Assembly (NCBI RefSeq): GCF_040892615.1
Contig: NZ_JBFRYC010000003.1
Location: forward strand, 434,001-498,000
Length of the DNA: 64,000 nucleotides
Source: Thioclava arctica
GTDB taxonomy: Bacteria; Pseudomonadota; Alphaproteobacteria; Rhodobacterales; Rhodobacteraceae
Direction of reading: 5' to 3'
In this document: positions 50,638-60,425 of the stretch, in pieces
Position numbering within the stretch: the stretch's first letter is position 1
How the letters are laid out: each line of letters opens with the position of its first letter
Position numbers and translations under genes: made by a program
Notes under the pieces: generated by a model
The model's database searches: none
The model's input: the letters and a program-made list of their open reading frames with translations, nothing else
What the model was told of the DNA's origin: nothing

Positions 50638-51860
50638 AGCGGGCGTCCTTGCAGTAAGCGGGGCATGGGGCCTGACAGCCCCGCCGCCTGACGCATGAAG
50701 CCTTGGCGCAGGGCAGGCAGAGCTTGCACAAGCCCCATGCCAATGTCGCGCCCCGCGCGCAGAAGCGGATTGTTGTTTGAAAACAGCTTGTTGACGCTGT
50801 CCATACCCAGTGCAAGCGCGGTAGAATCGAACCGCCGCCAGCCCTGATAGCGTTCCAACACATCCAGCGCGCCAATGTCTTCGCCGCGTCGCATCGCCTC
50901 GACCAGCACCTCGGCGAGGGCGGCGACATCGCGCAGCCCAAGGTTCAACCCCTGACCCGCGATCGGGTGCACGCCATGGGCCGCGTCGCCCACTAACGCC
51001 ACGCGCGGCGCGGCATAAGACTTGGCCAGCGTCAGGTTCAGCGGATAGCTAAAGCGCGGTCCGGCCAGTTTGATCTCGCCCAGGAAATCGCCGAAACGTG
51101 GGCGCAGAACGGCCAGAAAATCGGCGTCATCCAGTGCCGCGATGGCTTGGGCGGTTTCGTCTTTCTCGCTCCAGACGATCGACGAGCGGTTGCCCTTGAG
51201 CGGCAAGATCGCCAGCGGCCCTGAGGGCATGAAGAATTGATGCGCCACGCCATTATGGGGCAGCGCGTGTTCGATCGCGGCGACCAGTGCGGTCTGACCA
51301 TAGCCCCAGCCTTCGCGCGTGATGCCCGCGCGTTGCGCCGCGCCCGAGCGCCGCCCATCTGCCCCCACAAGCAGCTTGGCGCGCAAGCTGCGCCCGTCTG
51401 ACAGCGTCGCGGTGATCACGCCCGGCGTAACCGTTTGATCGGTGACTTGGGTGTCATGGATCAAGGTGATCGCGGGATTGGCCTCCATCGCGTCCAGAAA
51501 GGCGCGATACAGAAAGCGATCTTCCAGCATGTAACCGACCGGGGCCTGATCAAGCTCGCGCGCGTCGAAATGCAGGAAAAACGGGGATGCACCTTCGCCG
51601 GCATGGCCATCGCTTGCTTTGACTTCCATCATCGGTTGCGCGGTCTCGGCAATTGCGCCCCAAATTCCAAGCGTGGCCAGCAATTTCTGCGACGCAATCG
51701 CCAAAGCATAAGCGCGCCCGTCGAACGTATCGGTGGCGCGTTGGCGGGCGGGGGCGGCATCGACCAAGGTGACGCTGACACCAGCGGAGGCCAGTGCCAG
51801 AGCCAATGCAGGGCCGTTCAGCCCACCGCCGGCGATAAGGACATCGGAATCATATTTCAT
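50634..51860 (-). CDS. UbiH/COQ6-family FAD monooxygenase
   Basis: A 408-residue flavoprotein hydroxylase. The N-terminal GGGLNGPALALAL is the dinucleotide loop, LVGADGRRSG the second motif and VALVGDAAHGVHPIAGQGLNLGLRD the C-terminal FAD site. It is the family that hydroxylates the ubiquinone ring (UbiH, UbiF, UbiI); the exact position is not predictable from sequence. ATG 51860 gives MKYDSDVLI; the longer start at 51896 is unlikely. It is divergent from the amidase. Confidence 0.88.
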   Translation of the reverse strand: MKYDSDVLIAGGGLNGPALALALASAGVSVTLVDAAPARQRATDTFDGRAYALAIASQKLLATLGIWGAIAETAQPMMEVKASDGHAGEGASPFFLHFDARELDQAPVGYMLEDRFLYRAFLDAMEANPAITLIHDTQVTDQTVTPGVITATLSDGRSLRAKLLVGADGRRSGAAQRAGITREGWGYGQTALVAAIEHALPHNGVAHQFFMPSGPLAILPLKGNRSSIVWSEKDETAQAIAALDDADFLAVLRPRFGDFLGEIKLAGPRFSYPLNLTLAKSYAAPRVALVGDAAHGVHPIAGQGLNLGLRDVAALAEVLVEAMRRGEDIGALDVLERYQGWRRFDSTALALGMDSVNKLFSNNNPLLRAGRDIGMGLVQALPALRQGFMRQAAGLSGPMPRLLQGRPL

Positions 51861-51943
51861 GGTGCTTACTATGGCGCGCCGTCCGGGATTGTCCATGCGC
51901 GCCGGTGTCGCTAGCGTGGCGTCAAATAAGTAAGGAGACGGGC

Positions 51944-53260
51944 ATGGATTGGCGGCTGGCAGGTGCGGTGGAACAGGGGCGTGCGATTGCGGCTGGGCAG
52001 CTTGATCCGGTGGAGCAAACCGAAGCCTATTTGGAGGCTGCGCAACACAGCAATGACATCTATGCCCGCCTCACGCCGCAACGCGCCCGAGACGAGGCAA
52101 TGGCGGCCCATCAACGCGCCAAATCGGGGCAGCGGCGCGGCGTGTTGGATGGCGTCGCGCTGAGTTGGAAAGACCTAGTTGATACCGCAGGTGTCGCGAC
52201 CGAGTCGGGGTCGCGTCTGCTTGCAGGCCGGGTGCCCGATAGGGATGCGGAAGTGTTGGTTCAGGCGGGGCTTGGGGGCTCGGTCTGTCTGGGCAAGACC
52301 CATATGACCGAATTGGCGTTCTCAGGGCTTGGCGTGAACCCGATGACCGCCACGCCGGGAAATATCCATGATGTAAAGCGTGCGCCGGGTGGGTCGTCTT
52401 CGGGGGCGGCACTGTCGGTGGCGCGCGGGCTTGCGGCGGCGGCGGTCGGGTCTGACACTGGCGGATCGGTGCGTATTCCGGCGGCGTGGAACGATCTGGT
52501 GGGGCTGAAAACCACGCATGGACGGGTGTCTACGCGTGGGGTTGTGCCGCTGTGTCGTAGCTTTGATACGATCGGGCCACTGGCGCGCAATGTCGAGGAT
52601 TGCGCCCATGTGCTTGCGCTGCTTGAGGGGCGCAATCCGCCGGATCTGCGCGACACAACGCTGCGTGGGGCGCGGCTGCTGGTGCTGGAAGGGCTGCCAT
52701 TCGAGGGCACACGCGAAAAGCCCGTGCAAGGGTTTGAGACGGCGGTGGATCGCCTCGCCAAAGCAGGTGCGGTGATCGAGCGGCGTGGCTTGTCGATGGT
52801 GGCGCCTGCGATGGATCTGTCGGGCATTCTGTTTGCCCCCGAGGCGTATGGCGAGTGGAAGCACCTGATCGAAGCCGCGCCCGAGAAAATGTATCCGTTG
52901 ATTTTGGAACGCTTCCGCAGTGGGCGCGATGTGCTGGCGTCAGATTATGTGGCGGGTTGGCATGCGCTCGTGGACTATCGCGCGGCCTATTTGGCAGCGA
53001 CGGTGGAATATGACGCTGTGTTGGTGCCCACCGCTCCGATTGCCCCCCCAGATGCGCAACGTCTGCTCACGGATCGCGACTATTTCGAGACGGAAAATCT
53101 GCTGGCGCTGCGCAATACCCGGATCGGGAATATTCTGGGGCTCTGTGTGCTGACCTTGCCAACGGGGGTTGTGTCTTGCGGGATTTCGTTGATGGGCGCG
53201 CCGATGGGCGAAGATCGTCTGTTGCGCCTTGGCATGGCCGCCGAATCGGCGCTCGTCTGA
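51944..53260 (+). CDS. Amidase signature-family enzyme
   Basis: A 438-residue amidase. The Ser-cisSer-Lys triad is visible: Lys in SWKDLVDTAG, cis-Ser in PGGSSSGAALSVA, and the nucleophile Ser in SDTGGSVRIPAAW. GLKTTHGRVSTRGVVPL is the next landmark. ATG 51944 follows AAGGAG. It hydrolyses an amide bond in the cytoplasm; the substrate is unknown. It is not GatA, since there is no gatCB context. An aminotransferase follows after 118 bases. Confidence 0.88.
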   Translation: MDWRLAGAVEQGRAIAAGQLDPVEQTEAYLEAAQHSNDIYARLTPQRARDEAMAAHQRAKSGQRRGVLDGVALSWKDLVDTAGVATESGSRLLAGRVPDRDAEVLVQAGLGGSVCLGKTHMTELAFSGLGVNPMTATPGNIHDVKRAPGGSSSGAALSVARGLAAAAVGSDTGGSVRIPAAWNDLVGLKTTHGRVSTRGVVPLCRSFDTIGPLARNVEDCAHVLALLEGRNPPDLRDTTLRGARLLVLEGLPFEGTREKPVQGFETAVDRLAKAGAVIERRGLSMVAPAMDLSGILFAPEAYGEWKHLIEAAPEKMYPLILERFRSGRDVLASDYVAGWHALVDYRAAYLAATVEYDAVLVPTAPIAPPDAQRLLTDRDYFETENLLALRNTRIGNILGLCVLTLPTGVVSCGISLMGAPMGEDRLLRLGMAAESALV

Positions 53261-53378
53261 AAAGTCACAGTCATGTCTGTCAAGCCTCTTGGAGCACTGT
53301 CTTTTTCTGGACGCAGGGGCTTGGGTTTTGTAACCTATCTCTCAATACGGGGCGACATAGACTCCGAAGCATGAGGCA

Positions 53379-54560
53379 ATGATGGATTTTCCCGAGCGGT
53401 TTTCGAACCTGCCCGAATATGCGTTCCCGCGTTTGCGGGGGCTGCTTGATTCGCACGCGCCCGGCGGCGCACCGCTTGCCATGTCGATTGGTGAGCCGCG
53501 TCACCCCATGCCTTCGTTTGTGGGCGAGGTGATTGCGCAAAGCCTTGAAGAGTTTGGGAAATATCCGGCCAATGATGGCACGCCAGAGCTGCTGACTGCG
53601 ATTTCCGCTTGGCTGAAGCGGCGCTATGATGTCGCGATTGGCCCCGAGCGGATCATGGCGCTCAATGGCACGCGCGAAGGGTTGTTCAACGCGGCTATGG
53701 CGCTGGCGCCCGAGCTGAAGAACGGCAAACAGCCTGCGATTTTGATCCCGAACCCATTTTATCAGGTCTATGCTGTGGCGGCAGCCGCAGTCGGCGCAGA
53801 GCCAATCTTCGTGCCTGCAGGCCCTGAAACTGATTTTCTGCCTGATTATGAGGCACTTGCGCCTGAGGTTCTGGATCGCGTGAGCGTGGCCTATCTGTGC
53901 TCACCATCGAACCCGCAAGGTGCAGTGGCATCGCGCGACTATCTGGCGAACCTGCTGGCGCTGGCCGAAAAGCACGATTTCCGGATCTTCGCGGATGAAT
54001 GCTATTCCGAGATCTGGCGCGAAGCACCGCCCGTGGGTGCCGCCCAAGTCGCAGCAGAACAGGGCATCAACCCCGAGCGCGTGGTGATCTTCCATTCGCT
54101 CTCGAAACGCTCGAACTTGCCGGGGCTGCGCTCGGGCTTTTTGGCCGCTGGCCCGGAAAGCATCCGCCATATTCGCCGTTTGCGCGCCTATGCAGGTGCA
54201 CCGTTGCCCCAGCCTTTGCAACGCGTCGCCGAACGTGTTTGGGCCGATGAGGCGCATGTGATCGAGAGCCGCCGTTTGTATGGCGAGAAATACGACATCG
54301 CGGGCGACGTGTTTTCGGGTGTTGACGGGTTCAGGCTGCCGCAGGGTGGGTTCTTTTTGTGGCTGCCCGTCAAGGATGGCGAAGCTGCGGCGCTGAAACT
54401 GTGGCAAGAGACCGGCATTCGGGTCTTGCCGGGCGCCTATCTGGCGCGCGACGTTAACGGAGAAAATCCCGGTAAGGGATTCATACGGGTGGCCTTGGTC
54501 GCCCCAAAAGAAGAAACGCAGCGCGGGCTTATTCAGCTACGCGACTGCCTATACGATTGA
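53379..54560 (+). CDS. Class I/II aminotransferase, DapC-like
   Basis: A 393-residue PLP enzyme. The PLP-lysine is in HSLSKRSNLPGLRSGF and the cofactor region includes NGTREGLFNAA, YLCSPSNPQGAV and FADECYSEI. It resembles N-succinyldiaminopimelate aminotransferase (DapC) of alphaproteobacteria, fitting lysine/cell-wall synthesis and dapB at 28984. The exact substrate is inferred. The gene ends 12 bases before ftsK. Confidence 0.84.
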   Translation: MMDFPERFSNLPEYAFPRLRGLLDSHAPGGAPLAMSIGEPRHPMPSFVGEVIAQSLEEFGKYPANDGTPELLTAISAWLKRRYDVAIGPERIMALNGTREGLFNAAMALAPELKNGKQPAILIPNPFYQVYAVAAAAVGAEPIFVPAGPETDFLPDYEALAPEVLDRVSVAYLCSPSNPQGAVASRDYLANLLALAEKHDFRIFADECYSEIWREAPPVGAAQVAAEQGINPERVVIFHSLSKRSNLPGLRSGFLAAGPESIRHIRRLRAYAGAPLPQPLQRVAERVWADEAHVIESRRLYGEKYDIAGDVFSGVDGFRLPQGGFFLWLPVKDGEAAALKLWQETGIRVLPGAYLARDVNGENPGKGFIRVALVAPKEETQRGLIQLRDCLYD

Positions 54561-54572
54561 GGACGGTAGGTT

Positions 54573-57500
54573 ATGGCATCTTATCAGGTACGACAGCGCG
54601 ATCCGCTATTCGATCAGGACACGCAGGCAGTTCTTGAACGACGTGGCAAGGAGTTGGTGGGGGCCGTTCTGGTTCTGATCGGCGTGCTTGCGGCGATGAT
54701 GCTGTTTTCCTACGCACCCGAAGATCCAAGCTGGATGGCAGCCTCTGATCAGCCTGTGCAGAACTGGCTGGGACGGATCGGTGCGGGCATTGCCTCGCCG
54801 CTGTTTGTCATCGTGGGTCATGGCGCGTGGTTGCTGCCCGCCGCTTTGCTGGTCTGGGGCGTGCGCTTGATCACCCATCGCGGCGAAGAGCGCGTGCTGT
54901 CGCGCATCATCTTCTTCCCGATCGCCGTTGCGATAGCCGCCGTTTACGCCGCGCTTCTGGTGCCGGGTGCGCAATGGGGGCAGGCCTTTGGTTTGGGCGG
55001 GCATTTCGGCGATATGATCGCAGGCTCGCTTTTGGGAATCGTGCCTGTGTCGGGGACCTTCGGGCTAAAGCTGTTGTCGCTGGTGCTGGCGGTGGCGATG
55101 CTGGCGATGGCGGCGTTTGTGCTGGGCTTCACCAAGCTGGAGCTGCGCGTGATCACGCGGTTCATGTGGCTTGGCACGGTGGCGGTGTATGTTGGCGTGA
55201 TGAATCTGCTGGGCAAAGGCGCATCGGCCTCGGTGAACGGGGCGCGTCTGGCAGCCGAGCGTGCGCGCGAGCGCAGAGCGCAAGCCGCAGAACGTGCGGC
55301 AGAACAAGCCGCTTGGGAAGAGCAACAGGCCTTGGTCGCTGGCCATTGGGCCCCCGAGGTCGAGGCTGCGCGCCCCTCGCTTTTGTCGCGCATCCGGCGC
55401 CCCGCCGAGCCGGACTATGACGCCTATGATCCCACGCCCGAGCTTTTCGAGACCGAGCCGCATTGGGATCATCTGCCCCAAGAAACGCCCAGCGATGACC
55501 GCATTCGCGCGCGCATCACGCAAGCGGTGCAAAGCCGCAAAACGGCAGCGGTGGCACCAGATTTTGCGCCCGACTATGCTCCGAAATCCGCCCCCAATCT
55601 GGCTCATGATTTGCCCGAGGCGATGGTCCAGCCCGAGCCGCAAGCCCCCCCTGCTTCGGTGCTGGCTGCCGTGGCCAAGCGTCTGGCCCGCGCGCCGCGT
55701 CCGGCCCAACCGACGCCCGCGCAACCCGCGATGCGCGCCGAACCTGTGCTGCGCGCCGAGCCGCCTTTGCATGCAACCCCGCGCTACATGCCCAATTCCG
55801 CGCCGGCGGTGCGCGTGACGCGCGAAACGCCTGCCACTGACGGGCATGACTGGACGCATCCCGATTGGACTCCGCCTGAAGAGGTCGAGACCGATGCGAT
55901 GGATCTACGCACCGATCATTTCTACACGGGCGACGAGGCCGACTTGAACGCGCTCAGCGGAGAATCCCAATGGGTGCAAGAGCCGAGCTATGACGCTTAT
56001 GACGCCTATGAGACCGAGGTGCCCGACCTGCCGGTTGCTGCGCGCGGACTTGATCGCAAGGTCATCAAGCAGCCCGAAGCAAAACGCGTCGTGCAGCCCA
56101 TCAGCAAACCCGCAGCACCCTCGCGCCGCGCCCTTGAAGAGGCGCAGCCGAAACTGGCATTCGAGGCCAAGCCGAGCGCGCCTTATGAAATGCCGCCGCT
56201 GTCCTTGCTGACCAACCCGGTTTCGATCCAGCGTCACCAGTTGTCCGATGAGGCGCTGGAGGAAAACGCGCGGATGCTGGAATCGGTGCTTGATGATTAT
56301 GGCGTGAAGGGCGAGATCGTTTCGGTGCGTCCGGGTCCCGTGGTCACGATGTATGAACTTGAACCCGCGCCGGGTCTGAAAGCGAGCCGCGTGATCGGTC
56401 TGGCCGATGATATCGCGCGCTCGATGTCCGCACTTTCGGCGCGCGTTTCGACCGTGCCGGGGCGCTCTGTGATTGGTATCGAACTGCCCAATGAGCATCG
56501 CGAAAAGGTTGTGCTGCGCGAAATTCTTTCGGCGCGCGATTTCGAGGATAAGAATACCAAATTGCCCCTCGCGCTGGGCAAGACCATTGGCGGCGAGCCG
56601 ATTGTCACCAACCTCGCCAAGATGCCCCACCTGCTGATCGCGGGCACCACGGGCTCGGGTAAATCGGTGGCGATCAACACGATGATCCTGTCGCTTCTGT
56701 ATCGCCTGTCGCCCGAGGAATGCCGGTTGATCATGATCGACCCGAAGATGCTGGAACTGTCGGTTTATGACGGTATCCCGCATCTGCTGAGCCCGGTTGT
56801 GACCGATCCGAAAAAGGCGGTTGTTGCGTTGAAATGGGTGGTCTCCGAGATGGAGGACCGCTACCGCAAGATGTCCAAAATGGGCGTGCGCAACATTGAG
56901 GGCTATAACGGGCGCGTCAAAGAAAGCCTTGAGAAAGGCGAGATGTTCAAGCGCACTGTGCAGACCGGGTTCGACGAGGAAACCGGCGAGCCGATCTTTG
57001 AAACCGATGAATTCCAGCCCGCAACGCTGCCCTATATCGTCGTGATCGTTGACGAGATGGCAGACCTGATGATGGTCGCCGGTAAGGAAATCGAGGCCTG
57101 CATTCAGCGCCTTGCGCAGATGGCGCGTGCCTCGGGGATTCACCTGATCATGGCGACGCAGCGCCCCTCGGTCGATGTCATCACCGGCACGATCAAGGCC
57201 AACTTCCCGACCCGGATCTCTTTCCAGGTGACCTCGAAAATCGACTCGCGCACCATTCTGGGCGAGCAAGGGGCCGAACAGCTTCTGGGCATGGGCGACA
57301 TGCTGTATATGGCGGGTGGCGGCAAGATCACGCGTTGTCACGGGCCGTTCGTGTCTGATGAAGAGGTTGAGGAAATCGTCAACCATCTCAAGAGCTTTGG
57401 TCCGCCGGAATACATGTCGGGCGTGGTCGATGGGCCTGATGATGGCACTGCATCTGAAATCGACGCGGTGCTCGGGCTGAACACTGGTGGCAATACTGGC

Positions 57501-57698
57501 GGCGAAGATGCACTTTACGATCAGGCGGTGGCGATCGTGATCAAGGATCGCAAATGCTCGACCTCGTATATCCAGCGCAAACTGGGGATCGGCTATAACA
57601 AGGCTGCGAAACTGGTTGAGCAGATGGAAGATCAAAGCGTTGTCAGCGCCGCCAACCATGTCGGCAAGCGTGAGATCCTCGTGCCCGAGCAGGGATAG
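54573..57698 (+). CDS. ftsK: DNA translocase FtsK
   Basis: A 1041-residue FtsK/SpoIIIE protein. Four or five membrane spans lie in residues 30-215, followed by a low-complexity Pro/Ala/Glu linker to about residue 530. The motor has Walker A GTTGSGKSVAINTM near residue 692, Walker B VIVDEMADLMMV, and RPSVDVITGTIKANFPTRI. The C-terminal gamma winged helix (CSTSYIQRKLGIGYNKAAKLVEQME) reads KOPS. It pumps chromosome DNA at the septum and helps XerCD-dif resolution. It is 12 bases after the aminotransferase. Confidence 0.96.
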   Translation: MASYQVRQRDPLFDQDTQAVLERRGKELVGAVLVLIGVLAAMMLFSYAPEDPSWMAASDQPVQNWLGRIGAGIASPLFVIVGHGAWLLPAALLVWGVRLITHRGEERVLSRIIFFPIAVAIAAVYAALLVPGAQWGQAFGLGGHFGDMIAGSLLGIVPVSGTFGLKLLSLVLAVAMLAMAAFVLGFTKLELRVITRFMWLGTVAVYVGVMNLLGKGASASVNGARLAAERARERRAQAAERAAEQAAWEEQQALVAGHWAPEVEAARPSLLSRIRRPAEPDYDAYDPTPELFETEPHWDHLPQETPSDDRIRARITQAVQSRKTAAVAPDFAPDYAPKSAPNLAHDLPEAMVQPEPQAPPASVLAAVAKRLARAPRPAQPTPAQPAMRAEPVLRAEPPLHATPRYMPNSAPAVRVTRETPATDGHDWTHPDWTPPEEVETDAMDLRTDHFYTGDEADLNALSGESQWVQEPSYDAYDAYETEVPDLPVAARGLDRKVIKQPEAKRVVQPISKPAAPSRRALEEAQPKLAFEAKPSAPYEMPPLSLLTNPVSIQRHQLSDEALEENARMLESVLDDYGVKGEIVSVRPGPVVTMYELEPAPGLKASRVIGLADDIARSMSALSARVSTVPGRSVIGIELPNEHREKVVLREILSARDFEDKNTKLPLALGKTIGGEPIVTNLAKMPHLLIAGTTGSGKSVAINTMILSLLYRLSPEECRLIMIDPKMLELSVYDGIPHLLSPVVTDPKKAVVALKWVVSEMEDRYRKMSKMGVRNIEGYNGRVKESLEKGEMFKRTVQTGFDEETGEPIFETDEFQPATLPYIVVIVDEMADLMMVAGKEIEACIQRLAQMARASGIHLIMATQRPSVDVITGTIKANFPTRISFQVTSKIDSRTILGEQGAEQLLGMGDMLYMAGGGKITRCHGPFVSDEEVEEIVNHLKSFGPPEYMSGVVDGPDDGTASEIDAVLGLNTGGNTGGEDALYDQAVAIVIKDRKCSTSYIQRKLGIGYNKAAKLVEQMEDQSVVSAANHVGKREILVPEQG

Positions 57699-57726
57699 GC
57701 CGGCGCAAAAACGCTCACATTCTCGA

Positions 57727-57763
57727 AAAGCCCCGGCGCGATGATGCACTGGGGCTTTCCCTT
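57727..57763 (+). terminator. Probable terminator after ftsK
   Basis: An 8-bp stem (AAAGCCCC/GGGGCTTT) encloses a 16-base loop and is followed by a short C/T-rich stretch. It lies 29 bases after the ftsK stop. It is weaker than the others in the window, and lolA may still be partly read through. Confidence 0.55.
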
Positions 57764-57790
57764 TGCGTAAGAGTGCCTAAATATCGTGAC

Positions 57791-58387
57791 ATGAAACAAA
57801 TACGCATCCTTCTGGCCGCCGTGTTCACGCTGGCATTCGCGCTTCCGGCCATGGCCGAGAAGTTGTCGCTCAACGCCATTTCGGCCTATCTCAATGGCTT
57901 GAAGACGGCCTCGGCCGATTTCACGCAGGTCAATTCCGACGGCTCAATTGCCACCGGAAAGCTGTATCTCAAGCGGCCCGGTCAGGCGCGGTTTCAGTAT
58001 AATTCGGACAAAACATTGGTCTTGGCCACGGCCAATCGGGTGGCGATATTCGATGCGAAATCGAACCAGCCACCGGAGCAATACCCGCTGGTGAAGACGC
58101 CACTGAACTTGATTTTGGCCCGCAACATTGACCTCAATCGCAACAAGATGGTGACTGGGTACAGCTCTGACGGGGCGAAAACGTTGGTGACGGCACAAGA
58201 TCCGGAACATCCCGAGTATGGCTCGATCCAGCTTGTGTTTACCGCCAGTCCAGTCGAGCTGCGCCAATGGGTGATCACCGATCAGGCGGGCGCTAAGACC
58301 ACGACGATCCTGAATAACCTGCAAAAAGGTGGTGACTACCCGTCGTCGCTGTTCTCGATTGATTTGCAGATGGCGCGCGAGAACTGA
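57791..58387 (+). CDS. lolA: Outer-membrane lipoprotein carrier protein LolA
   Basis: A 198-residue periplasmic chaperone. The signal peptide ends at about residue 23 (ALPAMA). LNGLKTASADFTQVNSDG, GKLYLKRPGQARFQY and a C-terminal FSIDLQMARE strand form the LolA barrel. It carries lipoproteins from LolCDE to LolB. ATG 57791 gives MKQIRILL; the upstream start adds only six unlikely residues. The ftsK-lolA order is common in alphaproteobacteria. Confidence 0.92.
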   Translation: MKQIRILLAAVFTLAFALPAMAEKLSLNAISAYLNGLKTASADFTQVNSDGSIATGKLYLKRPGQARFQYNSDKTLVLATANRVAIFDAKSNQPPEQYPLVKTPLNLILARNIDLNRNKMVTGYSSDGAKTLVTAQDPEHPEYGSIQLVFTASPVELRQWVITDQAGAKTTTILNNLQKGGDYPSSLFSIDLQMAREN

Positions 58388-58396
58388 GCACTGCGC

Positions 58397-58972
58397 CTAG
58401 CGGCGGCAGCTTTCCAATTGAATCTGATACATCTGGGCGCGTGCGGCGACTCGATTGGCCACGGCCATTAGCCAAGTTTTGGACCGGTGACTGCCGCGCG
58501 AAAACCCGCCGCGCCCCTCGTGATAGGCGAGATACTGGTTGCGCGCGTCTGATTTCGAGATCCCAAGCTGTCGTGTCGTGCCATCCATATACCAGCCCAT
58601 GAAATCGGTGGCATCGAAAATGCGATTGCGCTTGGCACCGTAGCGGCCGTTTTCTTTGCGATACTCTTCCCAGGTCGCATCCAGCGCTTGGCTATAGCCA
58701 TAGGCGGAGCTTTGACGGCCCAGCGGGATCACTCCAAGCGCAAAGCGATAGGGCGTTTTGGCATTGCCGTCGAACTTGCTTTCCTGATGGATCGTGGCCA
58801 TTTGCACTGCAACCGGCACGCCCCACCGAGCTTCGGCTCTGCGCATTGCAGAGTAGTATTTGGGTCGCTCGTGAATGATTGCGCAAGCGTCATCAAGGTT
58901 GCGCGGGGGTCTCGGCGCACCACCGCAGGCGGCAATCAACAGCACCAAACCAAGGGCGAGAATTTTCTTCAT
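58397..58972 (-). CDS. Transglycosylase SLT-domain lipoprotein
   Basis: A 191-residue predicted lipoprotein with lipobox LIAAC at about residue 16. The SLT-like domain has VQMATIHQESKFDGNAKTPY, where the Glu of HQES is the expected catalytic acid, then SSAYGYSQALDATWEEYR and YHEGRGGFSRG. It would cut peptidoglycan glycan strands to 1,6-anhydro products. It is convergent with lolA (9-base gap) and divergent from hspQ. Confidence 0.83.
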   Translation of the reverse strand: MKKILALGLVLLIAACGGAPRPPRNLDDACAIIHERPKYYSAMRRAEARWGVPVAVQMATIHQESKFDGNAKTPYRFALGVIPLGRQSSAYGYSQALDATWEEYRKENGRYGAKRNRIFDATDFMGWYMDGTTRQLGISKSDARNQYLAYHEGRGGFSRGSHRSKTWLMAVANRVAARAQMYQIQLESCRR

Positions 58973-59165
58973 CACTGCTCTTCTTTGCTCTAACGGCTTA
59001 TTTACAGCTATATTAGGCTGTTTTTCACGTTTCGGAAACCGCAAAGGCACATTGCTTCGGAAAGACTGTTCGTTTCGCTGGCACAGACTGTTTCCGGCAA
59101 AAATGCGGCACAAATGTGGACAGGGTGGGCCTTCACAAATTAGAAACAAAGAAAGAGGGGTCGCA

Positions 59166-59492
59166 ATGCATAGTTCTCAGGCGAAATATCACATCGGTCA
59201 GATCGTGCGCCATCGCAAGCATCCCTTTCGGGGTGTCGTGTTTGATGTCGATGCGGTCTTCTCGAATTCGCAGGCTTGGTATGAGTCGATCCCCGAGGAT
59301 GTGCGCCCCAGTAAAGATCAGCCTTTCTATCATCTGCTCGCGGAGAATGATGAAAGCTTTTACGTCGCCTATGTGTCTGAGCAGAACTTGATCGCGGATC
59401 GCACCGGAGAGCCGGTGAGCCACCCCGATCTTCCTGATCTGTTTGGGGATTTCGACAATGGCGCCTATCCCCTCCAGTTTCAGCTGAACTGA
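59166..59492 (+). CDS. hspQ: Heat shock protein HspQ
   Basis: A 108-residue protein matching HspQ/YccV. YHIGQIVRHRKHPFRGVVFDVD, PFYHLLAENDESFYVAYVSEQN and HPDLPDLFGDF are the family blocks. In enterobacteria it is heat-induced and is a specificity factor for Lon. The start at 59166 has GAGGGG upstream. The 193-base upstream region is AT-richer but I could not define a sigma-32 promoter. It ends 5 bases before the convergent anti-sigma gene. Confidence 0.9.
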   Translation: MHSSQAKYHIGQIVRHRKHPFRGVVFDVDAVFSNSQAWYESIPEDVRPSKDQPFYHLLAENDESFYVAYVSEQNLIADRTGEPVSHPDLPDLFGDFDNGAYPLQFQLN

Positions 59493-59497
59493 TTGGC

Positions 59498-59998
59498 TTA
59501 GCCCGCGTTGCGGTCCAGCGTGGGCGCGAGTGGCAAGCGGAACGCCAGAAGATTGCGGTCCTGATCGCGTGAATACCCCAAATCGGTTGCCAGATCGCGG
59601 ATCAGGAACCAGCCAAAGCCGCCTTCAGGCAGGCTTTCGGGGCTTGGTCTTGCGCTGTTATCCTCGGTTTTGGTCAAACAGGTCATCGGCAAAGGCACGC
59701 CATCGTCACTGACCGAACAGCTGAGCCCTTGCGAATCGCGCACCATCGACAGCGTGATCGTGCCCACCCCGCTATCTGCGTAGCTGTGTTCGACGATATT
59801 ATTCAGCACCTCTGCCAAGATCAGTTCCAATGTGCCCGCCTCATCTGGTTCCATCAGCCGCATAAAACGTGCAAGCGCCGCGCGCAGGGCCGTACGCACG
59901 GAAAGCGCACTGGCTGGGAAGCTCATGCAAAAGATACGATGGGTATCCGCAGAGTCGCTATGGGGCCCGGGGCGCAGCCCCATTGACGTCTCAAGCAT
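59498..59998 (-). CDS. Anti-sigma regulatory factor (RsbW-like kinase)
   Basis: A 166-residue HATPase_c protein. The ATP-binding N box is LAEVLNNIVEHSYADSG, followed by SVSDDGVPLP (G1-like) and LPEGGFGWFLIRDLA (G2). This is the small RsbW/SpoIIAB group of partner-switch kinases. It overlaps the STAS gene by 8 bases, so the two are coupled. No sigma factor or PP2C phosphatase lies nearby, so the output is elsewhere. Confidence 0.86.
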   Translation of the reverse strand: MLETSMGLRPGPHSDSADTHRIFCMSFPASALSVRTALRAALARFMRLMEPDEAGTLELILAEVLNNIVEHSYADSGVGTITLSMVRDSQGLSCSVSDDGVPLPMTCLTKTEDNSARPSPESLPEGGFGWFLIRDLATDLGYSRDQDRNLLAFRLPLAPTLDRNAG

Positions 59999-60335
59999 AT
60001 TTCCGCCCTTCACTCAGCGCTGAGGCCAGATCGGTATGGATGCGAAACACCGTATCCATCCGGGTCAGACGAAACACCTTGTCGACATTGCCCGTCAAAC
60101 CGCACAGTTCAAGCTGGCGATGTGGAGCAAGGGCTTTCATCACCGCAACCACGGCGCCAAGCCCGGAACTGTCAAGAAATTCGATTTTTGACATGTCGAG
60201 AATAACCCGGTGCGCGGGTTGCGCGGTCACTTCGCGCATCTGTTCTTTAAAGCGAATCGCAACCGCCGCATCAAGGCGCGGTTCGTCCACACGCACGACC
60301 AGCGCGCCATCGCAGGCTTCAGAAAAGAGGTTCAT
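59991..60335 (-). CDS. STAS-domain anti-anti-sigma factor
   Basis: A 114-residue RsbV/SpoIIAA-like protein. VILDMSKIEFLDSSGLGAVVAVM holds the phospho-acceptor Ser56 (DSSGLG). The unphosphorylated form would bind the partner kinase encoded next and free its target. It is translationally coupled to that gene and is divergent from the thiolase gene. Confidence 0.88.
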   Translation of the reverse strand: MNLFSEACDGALVVRVDEPRLDAAVAIRFKEQMREVTAQPAHRVILDMSKIEFLDSSGLGAVVAVMKALAPHRQLELCGLTGNVDKVFRLTRMDTVFRIHTDLASALSEGRKYA

Positions 60336-60425
60336 CTATGGCTCCTGCAGCAAGATTTCTGAATGCAGGCTAGACGCCAATGCTTACCATTCGGTATCCG
60401 TGGGGCAGAATTTAGGGAGATGAAG

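Noticed and set aside
55905..57749. A 614-codon open frame opposite ftsK
   Set aside because: It is antisense to the conserved FtsK motor, with His/Arg/Asp-rich composition typical of a shadow frame.
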